The notes beneath the pieces are model-generated. The model ran no database searches. It was given only the letters and a program-made list of their open reading frames with translations, and was not told where the DNA came from. This document shows positions 36,599-44,906 of a DNA stretch of 64,000 nucleotides, piece by piece. Every line of letters starts with the position of its first letter. The first letter of the stretch is position 1. Both the position numbers and the translations under genes were made by a program. Source of the DNA: Nostoc sp. UHCC 0926 (GTDB taxonomy: Bacteria > Cyanobacteriota > Cyanobacteriia > Cyanobacteriales > Nostocaceae); assembly GCF_028623165.1 (NCBI RefSeq), contig NZ_CP117768.1:3534001-3598000 (forward strand), in the 5' to 3' direction.

Positions 36599-37102
36599 AT
36601 ATTTGAATATCTTGTTATGAAGACGAAAACAGTTCTTGAGTGATAATTAGCAGCTAGAAATTGCTTAAATATTACATTAAGTCGAATTAATTATAAAAAT
36701 AAAATTTAAAAAACTTAATTTATCTGGAGAGAAAAAATATTTTTGAAATCGTATTTTTCCCTAGAGTATTGCTAGATTGGTAAAATTAATTGATAAAACT
36801 TCTTGGCAGATGAGGAAAATATTATAAATATATACCCTAATGGGAAATGGAGATATAGGACTCCGATTTTATTTCTGAAAACATACTGAGACTGAAAAGC
36901 CCGTTTAATCGCGGTTTGATCTGAAATCTTATTCAAATAGGACTTACGCACACTCTACGATTCTTCTCTTCGAGACGCTCCGCGAAGGCGTCCTTGGCGT
37001 CTTCTCTGCGAGACGCTGCGCGATGGCGGTTCGATAAATTAAACTTTTTGGCGATTTTTGCGTAAGTCCTATCAAAAATCAGATATGAGTCCTATATATA
37101 GG
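36599..37102. repeat. Spacer containing a 132-bp inverted-repeat element
   Basis: 36599-36938 is AT-rich without features beyond a likely promoter for the hydrolase gene. At 36939-37070 lies an element with perfect inverted ends AGGACTTACGCA and TGCGTAAGTCCT, flanked by AT. Its interior contains two copies of a GAGACGCT repeat. It is a larger relative of 29963-30053. It ends 32 bp before the DUF6887-like gene. Confidence 0.75.
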
Positions 37103-37327
37103 ATGAGCAAGCCTAATTTTCATGCAATGAGTCAGAAAGAGTTACATGATTACGTTCTTGCTCATCGGGAAGATGAGGAAGCCTTCTACGCTTATGTGGA
37201 TAAGCTGCATGTCGAAGGTAATTGGATTGAAATGCCACCGTTACAGTCAGAACAGGATTTAGAAAATTACCCTAAGTTCATTGAGCGTATTCGCAGCAGT
37301 TCTGAGCCACGAGATAGAGCAGTTTAA
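37103..37327 (+). CDS. DUF6887-like small protein
   Basis: I start at ATG 37103 (MSKPNFHAMSQKELHDYVLA); an earlier in-frame ATG lies in the upstream repeat. The 74-aa protein has the DUF6887 pattern: PNF-x-x-MS-x-x-ELHDYVLAHREDEEAFYAY, then a C-terminal tail. In many cyanobacteria such genes pair with DUF6888; no partner is seen here. Possibly an antitoxin-like or accessory protein, but this is speculation. It ends just before the convergent rsmH. Confidence 0.7.
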   Translation: MSKPNFHAMSQKELHDYVLAHREDEEAFYAYVDKLHVEGNWIEMPPLQSEQDLENYPKFIERIRSSSEPRDRAV

Positions 37328-37340
37328 CCCTGCATTGCAG

Positions 37341-38276
37341 TTACAGCAGCTTTTCGGCTATCCTGAGTTTGGCCGATCGCGATCGCATATTCCTCTCAAT
37401 TTCCTCTTCTGATGCAATAATCGGCTTTTTTGTCAAGACCTTTAATAAAGGTGAATTTCTTAAACCATGCTTCACCGGGCGGTCTTCCAGACTGTGAAAA
37501 CTAATTATCGCAATTCTGCCGCCAGGGACAAGCGCATTTGGTGCTTTATCCAAAAAGGTTTCTAGGGATTTTAACTCATCGTTGACGACAATTCGCAGAG
37601 CTTGAAAAACACGGGTAGCGGGGTGAATTCTACCATAACGGTATTTCGGGGGAACTGAAGAAGCGATCGCTTCAGCCAATTCAACAGTCGTGTGCAACGG
37701 ACGGCGTTCGACAATGCGTCTAGCAATGCGCCGCGATAATCTCTCTTCACCGTACTTAAAGAAAATATCTGCTAAATCCGCTTCATCCCAATTATTGATC
37801 ACATCAGCAGCAGTTAGCGATCGCCCTCGATCCATTCGCATATCCAAATTTGCAGCGTGGCGAAAGCTGAAACCCCGTTCTGGCTGATCTAAATGGTAAG
37901 AACTTACCCCCAAATCGGCTAAAATACCGTCGAAAGTGTTAGGGGGAAACTCGTAGGCAGCAAAGTTGCTATAAATAAATTGTACGCGAGCCTCCTTCGG
38001 AGGAGCTTCGCTAACGCCATATTCAGCTAAATTCTTCTGCGCGGCTGCTAAAGCATCTTCATCTTGGTCAACTGCCGTTACCCGCACATCCGCAGCAGAC
38101 TCTAAGATCAGGCGACTGTGACCACCACCGCCTACCGTCACATCTAAATAATGCCCGCCCGGACGCACCGCCAAACCCTCAATTACCTGCCCACCCAAAA
38201 CTGGCACATGAAAAAATTCCTGCGCCTCAACTCCCTGAAATCGAGCTTCCATATAATAATTGAAGAAGTGCAACAA
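37341..38276 (-). CDS. rsmH: 16S rRNA (cytosine-1402-N4)-methyltransferase RsmH
   Basis: This 311-aa enzyme methylates C1402 of 16S rRNA using S-adenosylmethionine. Motifs: [31 protein letters not shown] (SAM site), [20 protein letters not shown] with [25 protein letters not shown] and [18 protein letters not shown] 38252 (MEARFQ) is an alternative start. Residues about 88-97 ([10 protein letters not shown]) are encoded by a dispersed palindromic repeat at 37986-38018 inserted in frame; homologues I recall lack this. It is a single gene, divergent from ndhH. Confidence 0.94.
   Translation of the reverse strand: MLHFFNYYMEARFQGVEAQEFFHVPVLGGQVIEGLAVRPGGHYLDVTVGGGGHSRLILESAADVRVTAVDQDEDALAAAQKNLAEYGVSEAPPKEARVQFIYSNFAAYEFPPNTFDGILADLGVSSYHLDQPERGFSFRHAANLDMRMDRGRSLTAADVINNWDEADLADIFFKYGEERLSRRIARRIVERRPLHTTVELAEAIASSVPPKYRYGRIHPATRVFQALRIVVNDELKSLETFLDKAPNALVPGGRIAIISFHSLEDRPVKHGLRNSPLLKVLTKKPIIASEEEIERNMRSRSAKLRIAEKLL
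37986..38018. repeat. Dispersed palindrome read in frame in rsmH
   Basis: The sequence around GCCTCCTTCGGAGGAGCTTC forms a small hairpin (CCTCC TTC GGAGG) with the tail GCTAACGCC, a repeat type seen across Nostoc intergenic regions. In rsmH it is translated on the minus strand as [11 protein letters not shown]. Confidence 0.75.
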
Positions 38277-38505
38277 AATTAAACATCAAGTAAAATCCCT
38301 CCTCTGTCACCCCTTCTCCAACATACCCCTGTATGGGCAATACATCTAGACGCCCCAAAGGCAGTTTTCCTGAGAGTATTGCTCCTGCAAGCTTGATTTT
38401 GGCTTGGCAGACTAGATAAATCGGGTCTGGTTGGCATCTTGGCGGTTCAATTCAAAATTTTGGCTTCGGCACGCTACACGAACACAACGGGAGAACACGA
38501 AATCT

Positions 38506-39690
38506 ATGACCAGACTAGAAACCCGCACTGAACCTATGGTGCTAAACATGGGGCCACATCACCCCTCAATGCACGGGGTTCTGCGGCTAATCATGACTCT
38601 GGATGGCGAGGATGTCGTTGACTGTGAACCGGTCATCGGCTATTTGCACCGGGGAATGGAAAAAATTGCTGAGAACCGCACTAATGTAATGTACGTCCCT
38701 TACGTTAGTCGGTGGGATTACGCTGCGGGAATGTTCAACGAAGCCGTCACCGTCAACGCCCCAGAAAAGCTTGCAGGTGTTGCTGTCCCCAAACGTGCTA
38801 GCTACATCCGCGTCATCATGCTGGAGTTGAACCGCATCGCTAATCATTTGCTGTGGTTTGGCCCCTTCCTAGCTGACGTGGGCGCTCAAACTCCCTTCTT
38901 CTACCAGTTTCGGGAACGGGAGATGATTTATGATTTGTGGGAAGCCGCCACAGGCTATCGGATGGTGAATAACAACTACTTCCGCGTTGGTGGAGTAGCA
39001 GCTGATTTGCCCTATGGTTGGGTAGATAAGTGTGTGGAATTCTGCGACTACTTAATACCCAAAGTTGATGAGTACGAACGCTTAGTAACCGATAACCCGA
39101 TCTTCCGCCGACGTGTTGAGGGTATTGGTACTGTCACCCGTGAAGAAGCAATTAACTGGGGACTTTCTGGCCCAATGTTACGCGCCTCTGGCGTGCAATG
39201 GGATTTGCGGAAAGTTGACCATTACGAATGCTACGACGATTTTGACTGGGATGTGCAGTGGGAAACTGCCGGTGATTGCTTTGCCCGTTACGTGGTGCGG
39301 ATGCGGGAAATGCGCGAATCTGTGAAGATTATTCGCCAAGCAATTAAAGGACTTCCTGGCGGCCCTTACGAAAATCTGGAAGCCAAGCGTTTAGCCGCAG
39401 GTAAAAAATCCGAGTGGGACGCATTTGATTACCAATTCATCGGCAAAAAAGTTTCTCCCACTTTCAAGATTCCCAAGGGTGAAATCTACTCTCGTGTAGA
39501 AAGTGGCAAAGGTGAATTGGGAATTTATTTAGTTGGGGAGGATAATGTCTTCCCTGCACGGTGGAAAATTCGCGCAGCGGATTTCAATAACCTCCAGATT
39601 GTCCCACATTTACTGCGCGGAATGAAGGTTGCAGATATCGTGGTGATTCTCGGCAGTGTTGACGTAATCATGGGATCTGTAGATAGGTAG
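38506..39690 (+). CDS. ndhH: NAD(P)H-quinone oxidoreductase subunit H
   Basis: NdhH is a peripheral-arm subunit of the thylakoid NDH-1 complex, active in respiration and cyclic electron flow. ATG 38506 ([20 protein letters not shown]) has a GGGAG ribosome site and gives 394 aa, the family length; the frame extends to 38431 but without homology. Signatures: [41 protein letters not shown] and the C-terminus [20 protein letters not shown] followed by VIMGSVDR. Unlike many bacteria, the gene is separated from other ndh genes, as usual in cyanobacteria. A strong terminator follows. Confidence 0.97.
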   Translation: MTRLETRTEPMVLNMGPHHPSMHGVLRLIMTLDGEDVVDCEPVIGYLHRGMEKIAENRTNVMYVPYVSRWDYAAGMFNEAVTVNAPEKLAGVAVPKRASYIRVIMLELNRIANHLLWFGPFLADVGAQTPFFYQFREREMIYDLWEAATGYRMVNNNYFRVGGVAADLPYGWVDKCVEFCDYLIPKVDEYERLVTDNPIFRRRVEGIGTVTREEAINWGLSGPMLRASGVQWDLRKVDHYECYDDFDWDVQWETAGDCFARYVVRMREMRESVKIIRQAIKGLPGGPYENLEAKRLAAGKKSEWDAFDYQFIGKKVSPTFKIPKGEIYSRVESGKGELGIYLVGEDNVFPARWKIRAADFNNLQIVPHLLRGMKVADIVVILGSVDVIMGSVDR

Positions 39691-39715
39691 AAAATATATA
39701 TCTAAGTAGATTTTT

Positions 39716-39752
39716 AGAGCAGTTGTATTACAGTGCAACTGCTCTTTTTTTT
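39716..39752 (+). terminator. Rho-independent terminator of ndhH
   Basis: A perfect 11-bp stem (AGAGCAGTTGT-like arm, AGTTGCACTG on the far side, read as AGAGCAGTTG / CAACTGCTCT) with a TATTACAGTG loop is followed by eight T residues. It starts 25 bp after the ndhH stop and is oriented for plus-strand transcription. Confidence 0.9.
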
Positions 39753-39788
39753 ATAATTTTTGAAGACGCGATAAATCACAATTTTTGA

Positions 39789-39853
39789 AGACGCGATAAA
39801 TCGCCGTCTCTACGAAGGACTGATTCTTGTACAGACGGCGATTTATCGCGTCT
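39789..39853. repeat. Inverted repeat of the AGACGCGAT family
   Basis: Arms AGACGCGATAAATCGCCGTC and GACGGCGATTTATCGCGTCT are inverted copies separated by 23 bp. They resemble the 20-bp palindrome at 6708, with AAATCGCC in place of TTAATCGC. It lies between ndhH and the helicase gene. A partial extra copy is at about 39765-39778. Confidence 0.85.
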
Positions 39854-39938
39854 CTTGTCTAGCAATCTTCACTAATCTGGCTGGAAAAATTTTTTACTCA
39901 TATAACATAGGTACGAAATATTTATAGAGTTTTGAGTA

Positions 39939-42900
39939 ATGCCCCGGATTTTTGACAACATTGATTTACAACTGCTACCGATTTTGCGAGAAACTCTCAA
40001 AGTCTCTTATCGGGCAGATTTTTGCGTTGGCTACTTCAACCTCAGAGGTTGGCGAAGAATTGATGATTTAATTGAACAGTATGTTGGTAGTGAAAAAGCT
40101 TGTTGCCGTTTGCTAATTGGGATGCAAAGTTTGCCCAGTGATGAAGTTCATGCGGCATTTTCCCTTGTTAGTGGTGATGGACGGATTGACAATAGTGCGA
40201 TCGTGCGGTTTAAAAAACGCATGGCGGCGGAATTTCGCAAGCAGTTAACTATCGGTGCGCCGACTAATCAGGATGAAGCGGGGTTGCGGCGGTTAAGTCA
40301 TCAGCTAAAAACTCAGAAACTAATTATTAAATTGTTTCTGCGCCATTCTCTCCATGCTAAGTTATATCTTGTGCATCGTCATGACCCTAACACCCCAACA
40401 GTGGGATTCTTGGGTAGTAGTAATTTAACCCTTCCAGGATTGGCGAAACAAGGGGAGTTGAATGTTGATATTTTAGACCACGATGCTTGTAATAAACTGC
40501 AAAAGTGGTTTAGCGATCGCTGGCAAGATTACGGTTGTGTAGATATTTCCCAAGAACTGGCAGAAATTATCGATCAGAGTTGGGCAAGAGTTGAATTAAT
40601 CCCACCTTACTACATCTACCTCAAGATAGCTTACCACTTATCCCATGAAGCGATCGCTGGACTTTCAGAATTTCGCATCCCCCGCGAATTTAATAACTTA
40701 TTTGATTTCCAAAAAGCCGCCGTGCAGCTAGCAGCACGTCATGTAACTAGGCGTGGCGGCGTGTTAGTGGGTGATGTGGTCGGTTTGGGTAAAACCCTAG
40801 TTGGAACCGCCCTCGCCAAGATATTACAAGAAGATTGTTTTTTAGAAACACTGATTATTTGCCCGAAAAACTTGGTGCCAATGTGGCAAGAATATGTAAA
40901 TAACTATCGGTTACTTGCCGAAGTTATGCCAATTAGTCAAGTACAAAATAAATTACCAAAACTTCGGCGTTACCGAGTTGTGTTAATTGATGAAAGTCAT
41001 AACTTACGTAACCGCGAAGGTAAACGTTATCGAGCAATTACAGAATATATTGCAGCTAACGAAAGTAAATGTATTTTATTATCTGCTACTCCTTACAATA
41101 AGAGTTATCTTGACCTTTCTGCCCAACTGCGGCTATTTGTGTCCGAAGACGAAGATTTGGGATTAAGACCAGAAGCTTTAATTAATGAACTTGGTGGCAG
41201 TTCTGTAGGAGAATTAGAGTTTATTAGAAAGCATCAATGTTCTGTACGTTCTTTAGCTGCCTTTGAGAAAAGCGAACACCCTGATGACTGGCGAGAATTG
41301 ATGAAGCGCTACATGGTGCGACGCACTCGCTCTTTTATTAAAGATAATTATGCCCATACAGATGAAACAGGGCGTAAATATTTAGAATTTTCTGATGGCA
41401 GACATTCTTATTTTCCCCAGCGTCTACCTCGTAGTCTTAAGTTTCCTCTAGAAGGTTCTAACACTAACTTTTATTCTCGTCTTTACTCGGAGTTAGTAGT
41501 AGAAGTAATTAATCAACTGAATTTACCTCGTTATGGGCTAGGAAATTACGTTATTGCTAAACACAAACAACCGCCTACAGACACCGAACAACGCTTGATT
41601 AATAGCTTATTTCGTGGTGGTAGGAGATTAATGGGTTTTTCTCGCACTAATTTGTTTAAACGTTTAGAAAGTAGTGGCGTTGTTTTCATTCAATCAATTG
41701 AACGCCATATTTTACGGAACTTCATTTATTTATATGCCCTAGATGAGGGGCTTGATATTCCGATTGGAACTCAGGATGCTGAGTTATTAGATACAAGTAA
41801 TAATGATGAAGATGCCGATTCTGTGGTAGCAGCTTTGTTTGATACAGAAATGGAAGAAGATGATTTTGACAATTCAGGTCATGTCGAAAATCTAACCCCT
41901 CAACCCCCTTCTATACAAGGTGAGGGGGAGAATTCAAAGCCTCTCTCCTTGCAGGAGAGAGGTTTGGAGAGAGGTTTTCCAGATTCCGTGAAAAGTCAGG
42001 AAAAAGTTTTTCGTCAAAGAGCAGAGTTAATTTATCAAGAATATACAACTCGATATCAACGAAGATTTAAATGGCTACGTTCTACACTTTTTGATATTAA
42101 AAAACTGAAACGAGATTTGCTAGAGGATGCCAAAGCACTGATTAATGTCCTGCAACAGTGTGGCGAGTGGAATCCTCAAAAGGATGAAAAACTTGCTGCC
42201 TTAATTAAACTGCTAACAAAAACTCATCCCAAGGATAAGGTACTAATTTTCACGCAGTTTGCCGATACAGTCCGCTACCTTGCAGACAATTTGCTGTCGA
42301 GTCATATTACTAATGTGGCAGGTGTAACAGGTCAATCTAAAGACCCTACAGTAATGACGGCAAGATTTAGCCCTGTAAGTAATGGAAAACGGGAGCAAAT
42401 TTCATCATCAAATGAGTTGCGTATTCTCATAGCTACCGATGTTTTGAGTGAAGGTCATAATTTGCAAGACTGTTCAATTATCGTCAATTGGGATTTACCT
42501 TGGGCAATTATTCGCTTAATTCAACGCGCCGGACGAGTAGACCGCATTGGACAAAATGCTGACCAAATTCTCTGTTATTCTTTTTTACCAGCCGAGGGAG
42601 TAGAACGGATTATTAATTTGCGCGGACGACTTCGCAAACGACTGCAAGAAAATGCTGAAGTGGTGGGAACTGATGAAGCATTTTTTGAAGATGATGATGC
42701 ACGAGTAATTCTCGACTTATACAACGAAAAATCTGGAGTTTTAGATGGCGAAGAAGATACAGAAGTTGACTTGACTTCAGAAGCATTTCAAATTTGGAAA
42801 AAAGCCACCGATGACAATCCCGGCTTGAAAAAAACGATTGAGGAAATGCAAAATGTGGTTTATTCTACCCGCGCCCATACTTCGCAAACTGTGCAACCAG

Positions 42901-43427
42901 AAGGGGTATTGCTTTATATGAAAACCACTGAGGGGAATGATTCTTTGATTTATGTTGACCGCGATGGTAATAGCGTTACTCAATCACAATTAGCGGTTCT
43001 TCGGGTAGCGGCGTGTGAAGAATCTACCCCAGCGATACCCAGAGACAAACAGCATCACGAGTTAGTTAAAAAGGGTGCTGAATTGATTGCTGAAGAAGAG
43101 AAAAATGCCGGCGGTCAATTGGGACGACCATCAGGTGCAAGGTTCCGCACTTATGAACGACTTAAGGGTTATGTTCAAGAAATGAAAGGAACACTATTTG
43201 TCAGTGAAGAACTTTTAAAAGCAATTGATGAGATTTACCGTTATCCTTTGCGACAGTCAGCCATTGATACTCTTAATCGCCAACTGAGAAGCGGTATTAA
43301 TAATCAGCAGTTGGCTGAGTTAGTGGTGGCGCTACGGATGGATGACCGTTTGTGTATTGTGACTGAAGAACTGGAGAAGCGAGAACCTGAGATTATTTGT
43401 TCTTTAGGATTATTTCAAGATTCGTAA
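39939..43427 (+). CDS. PLD-nuclease/SNF2-type helicase (candidate defence protein)
   Basis: This 1162-aa protein joins an N-terminal phospholipase D-like domain (about 1-215) to an SF2 SNF2-like helicase. The PLD part has HAKLYLVHRHD (about 139-149) and GSSNLT, a single HKD-like motif. The helicase has Walker A GDVVGLGKTLVG (about 278), DESH (about 350), LSATPYNKS, and motifs V-VI IATDVLSEGHNLQDC and QRAGRVDRIGQ (about 860). A C-terminal extension of about 250 residues is of unknown fold. Residues about 651-681 come from a dispersed repeat. A Eco57I-class methylase gene of the same length follows 1.5 kb downstream. Likely an NTP-driven nuclease/translocase in phage restriction; a DNA-repair role cannot be excluded. 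Confidence 0.88.
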   Translation: MPRIFDNIDLQLLPILRETLKVSYRADFCVGYFNLRGWRRIDDLIEQYVGSEKACCRLLIGMQSLPSDEVHAAFSLVSGDGRIDNSAIVRFKKRMAAEFRKQLTIGAPTNQDEAGLRRLSHQLKTQKLIIKLFLRHSLHAKLYLVHRHDPNTPTVGFLGSSNLTLPGLAKQGELNVDILDHDACNKLQKWFSDRWQDYGCVDISQELAEIIDQSWARVELIPPYYIYLKIAYHLSHEAIAGLSEFRIPREFNNLFDFQKAAVQLAARHVTRRGGVLVGDVVGLGKTLVGTALAKILQEDCFLETLIICPKNLVPMWQEYVNNYRLLAEVMPISQVQNKLPKLRRYRVVLIDESHNLRNREGKRYRAITEYIAANESKCILLSATPYNKSYLDLSAQLRLFVSEDEDLGLRPEALINELGGSSVGELEFIRKHQCSVRSLAAFEKSEHPDDWRELMKRYMVRRTRSFIKDNYAHTDETGRKYLEFSDGRHSYFPQRLPRSLKFPLEGSNTNFYSRLYSELVVEVINQLNLPRYGLGNYVIAKHKQPPTDTEQRLINSLFRGGRRLMGFSRTNLFKRLESSGVVFIQSIERHILRNFIYLYALDEGLDIPIGTQDAELLDTSNNDEDADSVVAALFDTEMEEDDFDNSGHVENLTPQPPSIQGEGENSKPLSLQERGLERGFPDSVKSQEKVFRQRAELIYQEYTTRYQRRFKWLRSTLFDIKKLKRDLLEDAKALINVLQQCGEWNPQKDEKLAALIKLLTKTHPKDKVLIFTQFADTVRYLADNLLSSHITNVAGVTGQSKDPTVMTARFSPVSNGKREQISSSNELRILIATDVLSEGHNLQDCSIIVNWDLPWAIIRLIQRAGRVDRIGQNADQILCYSFLPAEGVERIINLRGRLRKRLQENAEVVGTDEAFFEDDDARVILDLYNEKSGVLDGEEDTEVDLTSEAFQIWKKATDDNPGLKKTIEEMQNVVYSTRAHTSQTVQPEGVLLYMKTTEGNDSLIYVDRDGNSVTQSQLAVLRVAACEESTPAIPRDKQHHELVKKGAELIAEEEKNAGGQLGRPSGARFRTYERLKGYVQEMKGTLFVSEELLKAIDEIYRYPLRQSAIDTLNRQLRSGINNQQLAELVVALRMDDRLCIVTEELEKREPEIICSLGLFQDS
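41891..41985. repeat. Dispersed repeat read in frame in the helicase gene
   Basis: A 95-bp stretch containing CTAACCCCTCAACCCCC and the hairpin CTCTCTCC TTGCAGGAGAGAGG is a dispersed repeat type, also seen with changes at about 48440-48500 outside genes. In the helicase gene it encodes LTPQPPSIQGEGE and LSLQERGLERG in frame, between an acidic stretch and FPDSVKSQEKV. Confidence 0.85.
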
Positions 43428-43571
43428 GAGGATGTTTTAAAAGGGGTAGGGTGCGTTACGGCGTTAAGCCTAACGCACCGCTAGATAATTTACGCACCAC
43501 AACAACACATAATAGGTGGTGCGTTACGCTACGCGATAACACACCCTACAAAACTAAGATACCCCACTTAT
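43428..43571. repeat. Palindromic GTAGGGTGCGTTACG repeat
   Basis: Bounded by GTAGGGTGCGTTACG and its counterpart CACCCTAC near 43550-43557, with internal copies of GGTGCGTTACG. A shorter relative is at 44233-44289. It sits between the helicase gene and the Uma2-family gene and could form a long stem. It has no coding potential. Confidence 0.75.
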
Positions 43572-43631
43572 TTGAAAAGTCGGGTATCTTGTTTTGCAAG
43601 ATATAATGGAACTATTTTAGGAGTAATATTT

Positions 43632-44192
43632 ATGGTTATATTATCATCTAATCATTCTTTAACAGAGTTTCTGCAATTACCAGAAACTCAACCAGCTAGT
43701 GAATATATTGATGCAAAAATCTACCAAAAACCAATGCCGCAGGGAAAACATAGCAGAATCCAAACTCGTTTATCAACTGAGATTAATCAGGTAAGCGAAC
43801 CTGAGCAAAAAGCTTTAGCATTAACTGAATTACGCTGTACATTTGGAGGACGTTCTTTAGTTCCAGATATTGCTGTATTTGAGTGGTCACGGCTTGTTGT
43901 TGATGAATATGGGGAAATTGCCAATAAGTTTGAAATTTATCCAGATTGGATAATTGAAATTCTCTCACCTGACCAATTTCCTAACCGTGTAATTGATAAA
44001 ATAATTTTTTGTATTAATCATGGGACAAAATTAGGTTGGTTTATTGACTCTAATGATAAATCAGTGATGGTATTTCAACCTAATAAATTGCCAGAAGTGA
44101 AATATAATAATGAGAAATTGACTGTTCTTAATGTATTAGCAGATTGGCAAATTACGCCAGCAGATATATTTAGTTGGTTAAAGGTGAAATAG
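43632..44192 (+). CDS. Uma2 family putative restriction endonuclease
   Basis: ATG 43632 gives 186 aa and follows GGAG; the frame extends to 43572 without homology. The family shows a PD-(D/E)XK-like core: the Asp block SLVPDIAVFEW, then EI in WIIEILSPDQFPNRVIDK, with an expected Lys downstream (KIIFCINHGTKLGWFID). It belongs to the Uma2 (DUF820) family, expanded hugely in cyanobacteria, usually of unknown role. It lies between the PLD-helicase and the methylase and so may supply a nuclease to that module, but Uma2 genes also occur singly everywhere. Confidence 0.85.
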   Translation: MVILSSNHSLTEFLQLPETQPASEYIDAKIYQKPMPQGKHSRIQTRLSTEINQVSEPEQKALALTELRCTFGGRSLVPDIAVFEWSRLVVDEYGEIANKFEIYPDWIIEILSPDQFPNRVIDKIIFCINHGTKLGWFIDSNDKSVMVFQPNKLPEVKYNNEKLTVLNVLADWQITPADIFSWLKVK

Positions 44193-44295
44193 TAAATCAA
44201 TATCCAAATAGTAGGGACAGCATTTAAAGTTTTGTAGGGTGCGTTACGGACATTCGTCCTAACGCATCTAAAATCCAAGGTGTGCGTTACCGAAA

Positions 44296-44645
44296 TGAGA
44301 AAGCATTCAGGCATATTAAGAAAGCATTCAAACATTTTGCTTGCGGAATACACTGAGATGAGATAGTCAAATGCCTTTTTGCTTGCTAAATCTACTGAAA
44401 TGAGAAAGCAAACTGGGGTTTGAGAAAGTAATATCTCTTTTTGCTTGCTAAATCTACTGAAATGAGAAAGCAATCAAAGATATTGAGAAAGCAATATCTG
44501 TTTTTGCTTGCTGAATCTACTGAAATGAGAAAGCAATCAAAGATATTGAGAAAGCAATCAAGCATTTTCAGAAAGTAATTAGGTATTTTCAGAAAGCAAA
44601 CAGACATTTTAATAAAGAAATTAGGCTTTTTGATAAAGGAATCAG
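44296..44645. repeat. 21-bp tandem array with 63-bp higher-order unit
   Basis: About 16 units of 21 bp, such as GAGAAAGCAATCAAAGATAT and the next base T. In the middle part three-unit blocks of 63 bp recur (GCTTGCTAAATCTACTGAAA..., GAGAAAGCAA..., GAGAAAGTAATATCT...). The units decay towards the right end. Stop-rich in some frames but long open frames exist on the minus strand only as artefacts. Confidence 0.9.
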
Positions 44646-44906
44646 CAAATATACCTGACGATTAAAAATCACGGCTGCATAAATGAAGTGGGCGCTCAGA
44701 TAACTCAAGAACTTTTCGGTATAATTTCTGAACCTTAACCAAGCATAAAGGATTTATAAAGTATAAAAAGCATGGTTAAAATTTAACTCGTATCAAGAGG
44801 GTTTCTTTAAGTCTGCGCTGGCAGACTTAATTTTTAGAGCCACAGATTTATTTTCTGAGTGGCAAATTTACCATGCTCTTTTTTTATTCTTCAAGCATGG
44901 TAAATT
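44646..44906. promoter_or_regulatory. Leader region of the methylase gene with a terminator-like hairpin
   Basis: A perfect 8-bp stem, AAGTCTGC GCTG GCAGACTT (44809-44828), is followed by AATTTTTAG, resembling a weak Rho-independent terminator or attenuator about 80 bp before the methylase ATG. A second weak pair, ACCATGCTC TTT... AAGCATGGT (44870-44900), overlaps the ribosome-binding area and could affect translation. Whether it regulates methylase expression relative to the helicase is unknown. Confidence 0.5.
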
